Positions 55,693-64,000 of a stretch of DNA of 64,000 nucleotides are shown piece after piece. Each line of letters opens with the position of its first letter. Position 1 is the first letter of the stretch. The position numbers and the translations under genes were made by a program. Origin of the DNA: Pseudooceanicola batsensis HTCC2597 (GTDB lineage Bacteria; Pseudomonadota; Alphaproteobacteria; Rhodobacterales; Rhodobacteraceae); NCBI RefSeq assembly GCF_000152725.1, contig NZ_CH724131.1, forward strand, positions 2,143,167-2,207,166, in the 5' to 3' direction. The notes beneath the pieces are model-generated. The model was not told where the DNA came from and did not search any database. It worked only from the letters and a program-made list of their open reading frames with translations.

Positions 55693-56961
55693 ATGCGACT
55701 GCTCGCGCCCCCCCTCGCCGGATTTGCCCGGCTGCCCCATGCGCTCAGGAGCCTGCTCCGGAGTGTCCGAGGGCGGGTCGGCCTGAGCCGGGACACCGGC
55801 AGGGCGGACCTGCGCACGGTCGCACGATTGTCGACGCAACAGCTCGGGGACCGGCTGGGTCTCACCGTGGTGGTCGGGCATCCGGATGCCAGGGCGCTGC
55901 GGCCCCACCTGAGCGAGGCCGTCGCCGACTGGCAGGCGCAGGACTGGGACCGGCTCGGTCCGCGCCTGGCCCGGTTCGACCGCTGTCGCGCCGCCCTGCC
56001 CTCTGGAGAACGGATCGCACCGGCGCTGAGCCGCGCCCTCTTTCGCCATATTGCGGGTCCGGCGGCCTGCACCTTGATCGATCGGGGCCGCAGCGTTCCC
56101 AGTACCGATCTCCCCGAGGATCTCTTCGCCCCGCTGCAGCGCATCCTCGGCCAGCAGGAGACCGATCCCGCGCTTCATTTCCTGGCGGCACAAGTTCAGC
56201 TAGAACTGGGCTGGGCGCGGCGCGGCGACGACTATGCCGATTTCGCCCTGGACGAGGCTCTAAGTGCGGCACAGGCCCGGTTCCGGGTGGCCAGGACCGT
56301 GCTCGACCGCATTGCCCCGCGCGCACCGCATTCCAGTCACTTCGCCGAACTCGACTACCGTGTCCGCGCCGCCGAGGGAACGACCGAAGAAGAGCTGACC
56401 CAAGCCGCCATCCGTTGGTCGCGGACCGATACCACCGCGCTCGCCCCCTATGCGCTGCATGGGCTGCACCTTCTGCCGCGCTGGTATGGCACCGAGGGGT
56501 CGCTTCGCGCCTTTGCGGACAAGTCCTGGGCCAAGACGCACGAGAACATGGGCGCGGCGGCCTACGCGGCCGTCTACCTCGCTGCGCTCGAAAGCGACCT
56601 GGAGACGGCTTTGACACTCGACCTGGCGGTCTTTCGCGAGGGTCTGATCGACATGATGCAGCTGGGCGAAGACCCCGACCTCACCTGCAACGCGGTTCTC
56701 CGGCTTCTGTGGGAGGTCAGTCTAGCCCCCTCCGGCATCGACCGGCGCGAACCGAGAGCCGTGCGCGGCATCCGGCACGAGATGCGCGCCCTGTTCTACG
56801 ACCTTGCCCGCCATGCCCTCGGCCCGGTGATGCCCGATGTCTGGGGCGGTCGTTGGACCGAGGCCCGCATCCTGCACACCCTCGCGGAACCCTTCGCCGA
56901 GGAACTCGCCGCCGGCCGGACGGTCTCTATCGGGCTGCAGGGGGCCATGGTCTCGGAATAG
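55693..56961 (+). CDS. Unknown 422-residue protein
   Basis: This predominantly helical protein has no signal peptide and no membrane helix. The middle part (HGLHLLPRWYGTEGSLRAFA) vaguely resembles DUF4034-type repeats, but I cannot assign a family. I start at MRLLAPPLAG because earlier residues of the frame overlap the divergent promoter region; no ribosome binding site is strong. It is divergent from the glutaredoxin-MauE gene. Confidence 0.7.
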   Translation: MRLLAPPLAGFARLPHALRSLLRSVRGRVGLSRDTGRADLRTVARLSTQQLGDRLGLTVVVGHPDARALRPHLSEAVADWQAQDWDRLGPRLARFDRCRAALPSGERIAPALSRALFRHIAGPAACTLIDRGRSVPSTDLPEDLFAPLQRILGQQETDPALHFLAAQVQLELGWARRGDDYADFALDEALSAAQARFRVARTVLDRIAPRAPHSSHFAELDYRVRAAEGTTEEELTQAAIRWSRTDTTALAPYALHGLHLLPRWYGTEGSLRAFADKSWAKTHENMGAAAYAAVYLAALESDLETALTLDLAVFREGLIDMMQLGEDPDLTCNAVLRLLWEVSLAPSGIDRREPRAVRGIRHEMRALFYDLARHALGPVMPDVWGGRWTEARILHTLAEPFAEELAAGRTVSIGLQGAMVSE

Positions 56962-57033
56962 CCGGCAAGCCCCCGCCCAGCGGGCCGGAGCGACCGAGGT
57001 CGACATTGCGACCGGCGGGCCGGCCTTTTCCGC

Positions 57034-58275
57034 TCAGGCCTCCGTCGAAAGAGACGGCAGCTTGAGCGTGAAGGTCGTCAACCCGTCATCGGATTCGATC
57101 TCCACATGGCCGCCGTGCGCAGCGGCGATCGAGAAGGCGATATAAAGCCCGAGGCCCAATCCTTCGCCTTCCGGCTGCGGCCCTCTCTGAAACGGCTGGA
57201 ACAGGCGTCGGCGCACCTCTTCGGGAACGGGATTTCCCCGGTTGGCCACGGAGATCGTGATCTCGCCGCCGCTCGCCGCCCCGTAGACCGCAATGGGGGC
57301 ACCGGTTGTGCCATGGCGCACCGCATTGGAGACCAGGTTCGAAATCGCCTGCGCCACGCGGGGGGCGTCGCAGCTGACGGGTCGGTCGAAGGCCAGATCC
57401 AGCTGAATCTCCTGCTCCGGCGAAGCGGCCCGGATCTCGTCTATGACCTGGGTGATGGCGTCGTTCAGCGGCGCGTCGGGCGTCGCGCTGACCCGGATGC
57501 CGCCGCCCAGCCGGGCCTTGGCGTGCAGCATGATGTTGTCGATCAGGTCGTTCATGCGATGCACAGAGGACCGCATGAAGGGCAGCAACTTGCGCGCCTT
57601 GTCAGTCAGCGGCTCCTTGTCCAGCTGCCGAAGCCCCGCATGCAGCGCGGCCACCGGATTGCGCAGATCGTGCCCCAGAACGGCGACGAACTCTTCCTGG
57701 ATGCGGGCCAGTTCGCGTTCCTGCGCCACGAGCTTCTCCTGCTCTTCCAGCCGCTCTTCCGTTTCGAGGCTGCGGCCGATGACATCCGCGAACATCTCGA
57801 GCATCGCGACGGCGCGCGGGTGCTTGACGTTGCGCGGTTCGGTGTCGATCGCGCACAGGGTACCGAAGAAGCTGCCGTCGCTGCGATGGATCGGAATCGA
57901 GGCGTAGCTGACGATGCCGAACTTGGCGGCGATCGGATGGTTGCCATAGACCTCGTCCGTGGCCACATCGTCGAACATGACCTTCTGCGAGGTTTCCCGG
58001 ACCGATTGGCAGAAGGTCGACTGGATCTCGATCTCGTCGCCCTCGGCCAGGTTGAAATTGACTTCGTCCACCGTGCGGCACGCGACCCAGCGATCCGCCG
58101 TTACCCGCGCGACGGCGGCAAAGCGCATGTTGGTGGCGAGCATGACGGTCTCGAGGATGGTTCCCACGAGATCGCTGGCAGCAAGCATCTCGATATCGGC
58201 CTGGAAGTCGTGGCTTCCGGCCAGGAAGGCGGCATGGTCCTGAATGACAGCGCGCCGCAGCAACTCGTCGCTCAT
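57034..58275 (-). CDS. Soluble GAF-domain sensor histidine kinase
   Basis: This 413-residue kinase has a GAF domain (residues about 25-175, with IPIHRSDGSFFGTLCAIDTE), a short coiled coil, a HisKA domain with phospho-histidine in VLGHDLRNPVAAL, and an HATPase domain with N-box NLVSNAVRHG and GLGLGLYIA. There is no transmembrane segment, so it senses an internal signal. No response regulator is adjacent, so it is an orphan. Confidence 0.92.
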   Translation of the reverse strand: MSDELLRRAVIQDHAAFLAGSHDFQADIEMLAASDLVGTILETVMLATNMRFAAVARVTADRWVACRTVDEVNFNLAEGDEIEIQSTFCQSVRETSQKVMFDDVATDEVYGNHPIAAKFGIVSYASIPIHRSDGSFFGTLCAIDTEPRNVKHPRAVAMLEMFADVIGRSLETEERLEEQEKLVAQERELARIQEEFVAVLGHDLRNPVAALHAGLRQLDKEPLTDKARKLLPFMRSSVHRMNDLIDNIMLHAKARLGGGIRVSATPDAPLNDAITQVIDEIRAASPEQEIQLDLAFDRPVSCDAPRVAQAISNLVSNAVRHGTTGAPIAVYGAASGGEITISVANRGNPVPEEVRRRLFQPFQRGPQPEGEGLGLGLYIAFSIAAAHGGHVEIESDDGLTTFTLKLPSLSTEA

Positions 58276-58449
58276 CTCCTGCTTTCCTCATGTAATGCGT
58301 GCCGCACTGTCGCATGCCCGGACCGAGGCGGCAATACGGTCGCCCGTCGCAGGCCCCGAGGGTGCGGCGGGCACCTGCGCATCGCTTTCATCGCTTCAGG
58401 TCCGCGTGCGGAAGCGGACCGCGACGTTCCGCCTGTCGCCTCCACCGTA

Positions 58450-58490
58450 GCCAAAAGCGAGAGGGGCCACCCGATCGGATGGCCCCTCTG
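58450..58490 (-). terminator. Terminator of the rpmI-rplT operon
   Basis: AGAGGGGCCA and TGGCCCCTCT form a perfect 10-bp stem with a 10-base loop, followed on the minus strand by CGCTTTTGG. It lies about 20 bp after the rplT stop. Confidence 0.8.
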
Positions 58491-58511
58491 GCATTCGAAT
58501 GTATTGCCGGA

Positions 58512-58874
58512 TCAGGCCAGCGCGGCCTTCGCCTTGTCGACGATGGCGCCGAACGCATCGGGCTCGTGCACGGCGAGATCGGCCAGGACCTTGCGGTCGA
58601 CCTCGATCCCGGCCAGCGACAGGCCGTTGATGAAGCGCGAATAGGTCAGCGCCTCGTCATGGCTGCGGACCGCGGCATTGATCCGCTGGATCCAGAGCGC
58701 GCGGAAATTGCGCTTGCGCGCCTTCCGGTCGCGGGTGGCGTACTGGTTGGCCTTGTCGACCGCCTGGGTCGCGACCTTGAAGGTCGTGGAGCGGCGGCCG
58801 TAATAGCCTTTCGCTGCCTTCAGGACCTTCTTGTGACGTGCATGGGTGACGGTACCGCCTTTAACGCGAGACAT
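58512..58874 (-). CDS. rplT: 50S ribosomal protein L20
   Basis: This 120-residue protein has the classic start [20 protein letters not shown] and basic N-terminal helix, and assembles early onto 23S rRNA. It follows rpmI by 14 bp and precedes a terminator. infC is not next to the pair in this window, so any L20 feedback site would have to be in the short rpmI leader. Confidence 0.97.
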   Translation of the reverse strand: MSRVKGGTVTHARHKKVLKAAKGYYGRRSTTFKVATQAVDKANQYATRDRKARKRNFRALWIQRINAAVRSHDEALTYSRFINGLSLAGIEVDRKVLADLAVHEPDAFGAIVDKAKAALA

Positions 58875-58888
58875 GTTCTATCCTCCTA

Positions 58889-59089
58889 TCAGCGATCGTA
58901 GGGCATCATCGACTTGATGATTTTCGCATCGGGCTCCGACAGGGTCGTCGTGCCGCGGGCGTCGCGGATGAACTTGTTCGTGCGCTTGATCATGCCATGG
59001 CGCTTTCCGGCCTGGGCGGCGATCACCTTACCCTTGGCCGAAATCTTGAACCGCTTCTTGCAGCTCGATTTCGTCTTCATCTTGGGCAT
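58889..59089 (-). CDS. rpmI: 50S ribosomal protein L35
   Basis: This 66-residue basic protein begins [20 protein letters not shown] and ends [10 protein letters not shown], matching L35. The start has an AAGGAGACGG site; the longer frame is not family-like. It heads rpmI-rplT. Confidence 0.96.
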   Translation of the reverse strand: MPKMKTKSSCKKRFKISAKGKVIAAQAGKRHGMIKRTNKFIRDARGTTTLSEPDAKIIKSMMPYDR

Positions 59090-59230
59090 TTCCGTCTCCT
59101 TGGTCTTGAACGGTCTTGTGCGCGACTCGGTATGCCACTCCGACCGGCCGCGCGGATGAAGGCGCCGTATAGGACCGGCGCGCCTGCATGGCAAGAGAAA
59201 ATCGCCCCGCCGGCCCCGGGCCGGCCCCTC

Positions 59231-59455
59231 TCAGGGAATGACCCGCGCGAGCACCCGGAAGATCGCCTGCGGCACCTCGGCCAGCGTCATGCCCGCCGGA
59301 TGGCCCTGCCAGGCGAAAGCCACGACCCCGGCGCCGAGGATGATGACCACCAGGGCCGTCCAGGGCGGGCGGCGGTCGGCAAAGGCCGAGACAGCCGACG
59401 GGATCGCCAGCATCAGCACGACCAGGCCGGCCACGAGGATCAGATCGTTGTCCAT
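59231..59455 (-). CDS. Small membrane protein of unknown function
   Basis: This 74-residue protein has two hydrophobic helices (LILVAGLVVLMLAIPSAVS, WTALVVIILGAGVVAFAW). It lies 19 bp after pyk on the same strand, so it is probably co-transcribed with pyruvate kinase. I do not recognise a function. Confidence 0.7.
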   Translation of the reverse strand: MDNDLILVAGLVVLMLAIPSAVSAFADRRPPWTALVVIILGAGVVAFAWQGHPAGMTLAEVPQAIFRVLARVIP

Positions 59456-59474
59456 AGCCCCTCTTGCGGTCCGC

Positions 59475-60920
59475 CTATTCCGGGTCCGAGGCGAAGATCA
59501 GACGTTCTTCGCAGGGGGCGACCCGCAGGATGTTCGTCGTCCCCGGCTGGTTGAAGGGGACACCGGCGGTCACCACGATCTGGTCGGCCTCGGTGGCGAA
59601 GCCCCGGCTTCGCGCGGCCCGGGCCCCGTTGACCACCGCCTGTTTGAAGCGGCTCAACTCGTTGGTCATGACGCAGTTGACCCCCCAGCTCAGCGTCAGC
59701 TTGCGAGCGGTCCCCCGAAGCGGCGTGAGCGCGAGGATCGGCACATGCGGACGCTCCCGCGCCGTCAGCAGCGCCGTGGTTCCGCCATGGGTGAAACAGC
59801 AGATCACGCGGATGTCGGTCGTCTCGGCGATCTCGCGGGCCGCGACGACGATCCCGTCCGCGACCGAGCCGCGCACGGTCCGGCGCGACGCCTCGATGAT
59901 CTCGCGGTAGGTGGGATCGCTTTCCACCTCTCGGGCGACGCGGTCCATGGTCGTCACCGCCTCGGCCGGGTACTGGCCGGCAGCCGATTCCGCCGAGAGC
60001 ATGACGGCGTCCGTCCCCTCGTAGATCGCCGCCGCCACGTCCGAGACCTCGGCCCGGGTCGGCATCGGGCTCTCGATCATGCTTTCCAGCATCTGCGTCG
60101 CCACGATCACGGGTTTGGCCACCGCCCGGCAGCGGCGCACCAGCCGTTTCTGGATCGGCGGCACGTTCTGCACCGGCAGCTCCACCCCCAGATCGCCGCG
60201 CGCCACCATGATCCCGTCGGACACGTCCAGGATCGCATCGAAGGCCTTCACCGCCGCCGGTTTCTCGATCTTCGACAGGATCGCCGCGCGTCCCGCCGCG
60301 AGTTCCCGCGCCTCGGTCACGTCCTCGGGCCGCTGGACGAAGCTCAGCGCCAGCCAGTCGACGCCCAGTTGGCAGACGAACTCCAGGTCCGAGCGGTCCT
60401 TCTCCGAAAGCGCGGCGAGCGGCAGCACCACGTCCGGCACGTTCACCCCCTTCCGGTTCGAGATCGTGCCGCCGGCCATCACCTCGCAATCCGCGAAATC
60501 GGCGCCGCATTCCACCACCTTCAGCCGGATCTTGCCGTCATTGACCAGCAGCTCCGCCCCCGCCTCCAGCACCTCGAAGATCTCGGGATGCGGCAGCGTC
60601 ACCCGTGTCGCATCCCCCTCCGCATCCTTCAGGTCGAGCCGGAACCGTGCCCCTTCGGCCAGGTCCTCCTCGCCGCGGGCGAAGACACCGACGCGCAGCT
60701 TGGGCCCCTGCAGGTCCGCAAGGATGCCGATGGTGCTGTCGAGATCGCGCTCGACCTCGCGGATGATGCGGTGTCGTTCGCGGATCTCGTCATGGCTGCC
60801 GTGGCTCATGTTCAGCCGAAAGACATCCGCGCCGCTTTCGTGAAGCCGGCGGATCATCTCGTAATCCGAAGACGAGGGACCCAGGGTCGCCACGATCTTG
60901 GTGCTGCGCTGCCGTCTCAT
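59475..60920 (-). CDS. pyk: Pyruvate kinase
   Basis: This 481-residue glycolytic enzyme converts phosphoenolpyruvate and ADP to pyruvate and ATP. It has KIVATLGPSSSDYE, the active-site lysine in SKIEKPAA, MVARGDLGVELP and MLESMIESPMPTRAEVSDVA, followed by the C-terminal regulatory domain. The start has GGACC just upstream. A longer open frame in front of it is antisense to the next gene and not coding. Confidence 0.97.
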   Translation of the reverse strand: MRRQRSTKIVATLGPSSSDYEMIRRLHESGADVFRLNMSHGSHDEIRERHRIIREVERDLDSTIGILADLQGPKLRVGVFARGEEDLAEGARFRLDLKDAEGDATRVTLPHPEIFEVLEAGAELLVNDGKIRLKVVECGADFADCEVMAGGTISNRKGVNVPDVVLPLAALSEKDRSDLEFVCQLGVDWLALSFVQRPEDVTEARELAAGRAAILSKIEKPAAVKAFDAILDVSDGIMVARGDLGVELPVQNVPPIQKRLVRRCRAVAKPVIVATQMLESMIESPMPTRAEVSDVAAAIYEGTDAVMLSAESAAGQYPAEAVTTMDRVAREVESDPTYREIIEASRRTVRGSVADGIVVAAREIAETTDIRVICCFTHGGTTALLTARERPHVPILALTPLRGTARKLTLSWGVNCVMTNELSRFKQAVVNGARAARSRGFATEADQIVVTAGVPFNQPGTTNILRVAPCEERLIFASDPE

Positions 60921-61088
60921 CGGAGGTCCTTTCTTCACCGCCCGCCCGGGCTTCATGTGAACGCTATCAATCGCCCCGATGTTTTGCCACCCGAAGTGAC
61001 AGGCTGATGACGGGGCACCGGGCGATTGACCATTTTCGCTCATCCTGTCAGCGTGCCCCGCATTCCGTATTACAGGAAAGATCGGACC

Positions 61089-61403
61089 ATGGATCGCCAG
61101 ACACAGATCGAAATCGAGGCCGCCGCCTTCCGCAAGCTCCGCAACCACCTGATGGTCGAGAGGCCCGAGGTCCAGAACATCGACATGATGAACCTCGCCG
61201 GTTTCTGCCGCAACTGCCTGAGCCGCTGGATGCAGGAAGCCGCGAACGACCGCGGCATCGAGATGACCAAGGACCAGGCGCGCGAGGCCTTCTACGGCAT
61301 GCCCTACGACGACTGGAAGGCGCAGAACCAGACCGAAGCCTCGCCCGAGCAACGGCAGGCCTTCGACACGGCCTTTCGCGAGAACGTCACGGACAAGACC
61401 TGA
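61089..61403 (+). CDS. DUF1244-family protein
   Basis: This 104-residue protein matches the DUF1244 family of proteobacteria, with the conserved FRKLRNHLMVERPEVQNIDM and FCRNCLSRWM. Its function is unknown. The start at MDRQTQIEI has an AGGAAAG site. It is divergent from pyk and convergent with amtB. Confidence 0.88.
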   Translation: MDRQTQIEIEAAAFRKLRNHLMVERPEVQNIDMMNLAGFCRNCLSRWMQEAANDRGIEMTKDQAREAFYGMPYDDWKAQNQTEASPEQRQAFDTAFRENVTDKT

Positions 61404-61501
61404 CCCCTCCGCTTGACCGCGACCGCTGGCCGGCGCACCGCGCGCCCCGCAAACATCGCGCGGGATCGGCTGTCCGGCGGGCATATCCCCGGACACGAGA
61501 A

Positions 61502-61525
61502 AGCCCGGGCGCGAACGCCCGGGCC
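61502..61525 (-). terminator. Terminator of the glnK-amtB operon
   Basis: On the minus strand GCCCGGGCG and CGCCCGGGC form a perfect 9-bp stem capped by a TTCG tetraloop, followed by TTTCTCG. The UUCG loop makes this a very stable hairpin. Confidence 0.85.
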
Positions 61526-61550
61526 AGGTTTCCGACTAATGGGAGGGGTA

Positions 61551-62876
<1,326 letters not shown>

Positions 62877-62904
62877 TGTCAGTTTTCCTTTCCCTGTCCG
62901 TCGC

Positions 62905-63243
62905 TTACAGCGCGTCCGCGTTGGTTTCCCCGGTCCGCACGCGAACCGCCTGCTGGACATCCAGCACGAAGATCTTGCCGTCGCCGATTTTCCCGGTCTT
63001 GGCGGTGTTGGTGATCGTCTCGACGACCTGGTCGGCCATTTCCGCCGCCACGGCGATCTCGAGCTTGATCTTCGGCACGAAATTCACAGCGTATTCCGCG
63101 CCGCGATAGATCTCGGTATGTCCCGACTGGGAGCCGAACCCCTTGATTTCGGTCACCATCATGCCGCGCACGCCGATTTCGGTCAGCGCCTCGCGGACCT
63201 CCTCGAGCTTGAACGGCTTGATTGTCGCAATGATGAGTTTCAC
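62905..63243 (-). CDS. glnK: Nitrogen regulatory protein P-II (GlnK)
   Basis: This 112-residue PII protein has the T-loop with the uridylylated Tyr51 in GAEYAVNF and the ATP/2-oxoglutarate-binding GFGSQSGHTE. It starts with GTG behind GGAAGGG. It precedes amtB by 28 bp, and the pair is the standard unit for ammonium uptake control. Direct TTGTGC repeats lie about 130 bp upstream. Confidence 0.96.
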   Translation of the reverse strand: MKLIIATIKPFKLEEVREALTEIGVRGMMVTEIKGFGSQSGHTEIYRGAEYAVNFVPKIKLEIAVAAEMADQVVETITNTAKTGKIGDGKIFVLDVQQAVRVRTGETNADAL

Positions 63244-63500
63244 TGATTTTCCCTTCCGTATCTCGGGGCGCGAACCCCGCCTTTGGCACGGCCAACCTAA
63301 TCCGGCGGACCGTCACGACCGGAAGCCGACGGGCCAGTACCACTGCCGAAAACTCTCGCAGCTGCACAATTATTGGGCACAACACGTACGTCGATTAATT
63401 TTTGTGCGGAATTGAAACGGGCAATCCCCTGCTTACGGCTCAACATCCCGGCTCCGAAGACGTATATGTTGGGCAAAACAATCGGACCGGGCAGGACCAG

Positions 63501-64000
63501 ATGAGTGATTCAGGACGTCGCAAGCCGCCCCTCGTGGCGGACCGCCGGCATGGCGGATCCGGCAGCCGGAAAAAGGCCGATGGCAAGAGCGGATCGAAAC
63601 GCACCGCCAAGACCTCTCGGCGGAAAACTCCGGCGAAACGGCCGGTCCGGCGCGGTCCGATCGGTTATCTGCGGGCTTTCCTCGCCTGGATCATCCGGCT
63701 CGTCTGGGGCATGACGTGGCGCCTGTCGCTCGTGATCCTGCTGATCATCGGCATCGCGGTCGCCTACAACGCCTCGCAGCTTCCTCCGCTCGAGGCCCAG
63801 CTCGACGGGCGGGCGCGCGGGTCGGTCACCATGCTGGACAACGAGGGTCAGGTCTTTGCCTGGCGGGGCGATCAGTTCGGCGGCGTCGTCACCACCGATA
63901 CCGTCTCTCCCCATCTCAGGAATGCCATCGTCGCGACCGAGGACAAGCGCTTCTACCGCCATTTCGGCATCTCGCCGCGCGGCATCGCCTCGGCGATCCG
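63501..64000 (+). CDS. Penicillin-binding protein 1A family, partial (right edge)
   Basis: Only the first 166 codons are in the window. The basic N terminus (RRKPPLVADRRHGGSGSRKK) is followed by one transmembrane helix (LSLVILLIIGIAVAY) and the start of the GT51 glycosyltransferase domain, with the catalytic glutamate in VATEDKRFYRHFGI. It is the bifunctional peptidoglycan polymerase type. The start follows GGGCAGGACC. The gene continues beyond position 64000. Confidence 0.93.
   Translation, partial: MSDSGRRKPPLVADRRHGGSGSRKKADGKSGSKRTAKTSRRKTPAKRPVRRGPIGYLRAFLAWIIRLVWGMTWRLSLVILLIIGIAVAYNASQLPPLEAQLDGRARGSVTMLDNEGQVFAWRGDQFGGVVTTDTVSPHLRNAIVATEDKRFYRHFGISPRGIASAI

Noticed and set aside
63244-63500. 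A sigma-54 promoter for glnK-amtB
   Set aside because: TGGC-type elements occur on both strands (for example TTGGCC, CTGGCCC), but none has a GC element at the required 10-base spacing.

Overview
The window is 64 kb of ordinary, gene-dense, high-GC chromosome from an alphaproteobacterium of the order Rhodobacterales, most likely a Roseobacter-group member. The evidence is the gene set and order: an atpI-atpB-atpE operon, rpsU divergent from a COQ9 gene, dnaX-ybaB-recR, a membrane-anchored CycM-type cytochrome c, TrcR (DUF1013), an alphaproteobacterial NepR/EcfG/PhyR module and a YejABEF-type transporter. I see no prophage, integrase, insertion sequence, CRISPR array or tRNA. The only RNA gene I can place is the small SRP RNA (minus strand, about 50.02-50.12 kb).

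Layout. 0-1.4 kb: start of the F0 ATP synthase operon. 1.7-6.7 kb: regulators (ArsR, two LysR), an EamA exporter, DNA polymerase IV and an unlisted 44-residue ORF. 6.9-12.5 kb: D,D-carboxypeptidase with a SPOR-like tail, HAD hydrolase, ClpS, an RsmC-like methyltransferase, a degenerate SDR and HemF. 12.5-16.6 kb: the general stress response locus (kinase, EcfG sigma factor, NepR, PhyR) and two tiny membrane proteins, at least one of which has an EcfG promoter. 16.7-20.7 kb: YihY, HemE/HemC, a secreted hypothetical, RppH. 20.8-23 kb: LysR and glutaryl-CoA dehydrogenase. 23.3-29.2 kb: yejA-B-E-F peptide importer. 29.3-37.7 kb: MFS, cytochrome c, prephenate dehydratase, NudC, 5'-nucleotidase-family enzyme, YtoQ, GST, MscL. 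37.8-45.7 kb: Lrp, GMC oxidoreductase, a sorted secreted protein, S21, COQ9, quinone reductase, RNase T2, TrcR, FAD oxidase. 45.8-49.9 kb: recR-ybaB-dnaX and a metallopeptidase. 50-54.2 kb: SRP RNA, pheT-yrhK-pheS. 54.4-58.3 kb: a secreted small protein, a glutaredoxin-MauE fusion, an unknown 422-residue protein and a soluble GAF histidine kinase. 58.5-64 kb: L20/L35, pyruvate kinase, DUF1244, amtB-glnK, and a class A PBP cut by the right edge.

How the parts work together. The best-resolved system is the stress module. NepR (anti-sigma), EcfG (sigma) and a HisKA_2 kinase form one minus-strand operon. PhyR (anti-anti-sigma response regulator) is divergent. The intergenic region carries an almost symmetrical 32-bp dyad that reads as an EcfG promoter in both directions, plus a second tandem EcfG promoter toward phyR. 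A further perfect EcfG promoter lies 25 bp before a PLDc_N-type membrane peptide gene, which suggests that output genes sit next to the regulators.

The most notable unexplained structure is a dispersed intergenic element present in about eight copies. It has a conserved core around AATATCCC/GAGTATTT followed by GAAG. In several copies the core is joined to a hairpin whose sequence differs completely between copies while base pairing is kept. Three copies, all just after the stop codons of minus-strand genes, also share a GCGCC-GCA-GGCGC module.
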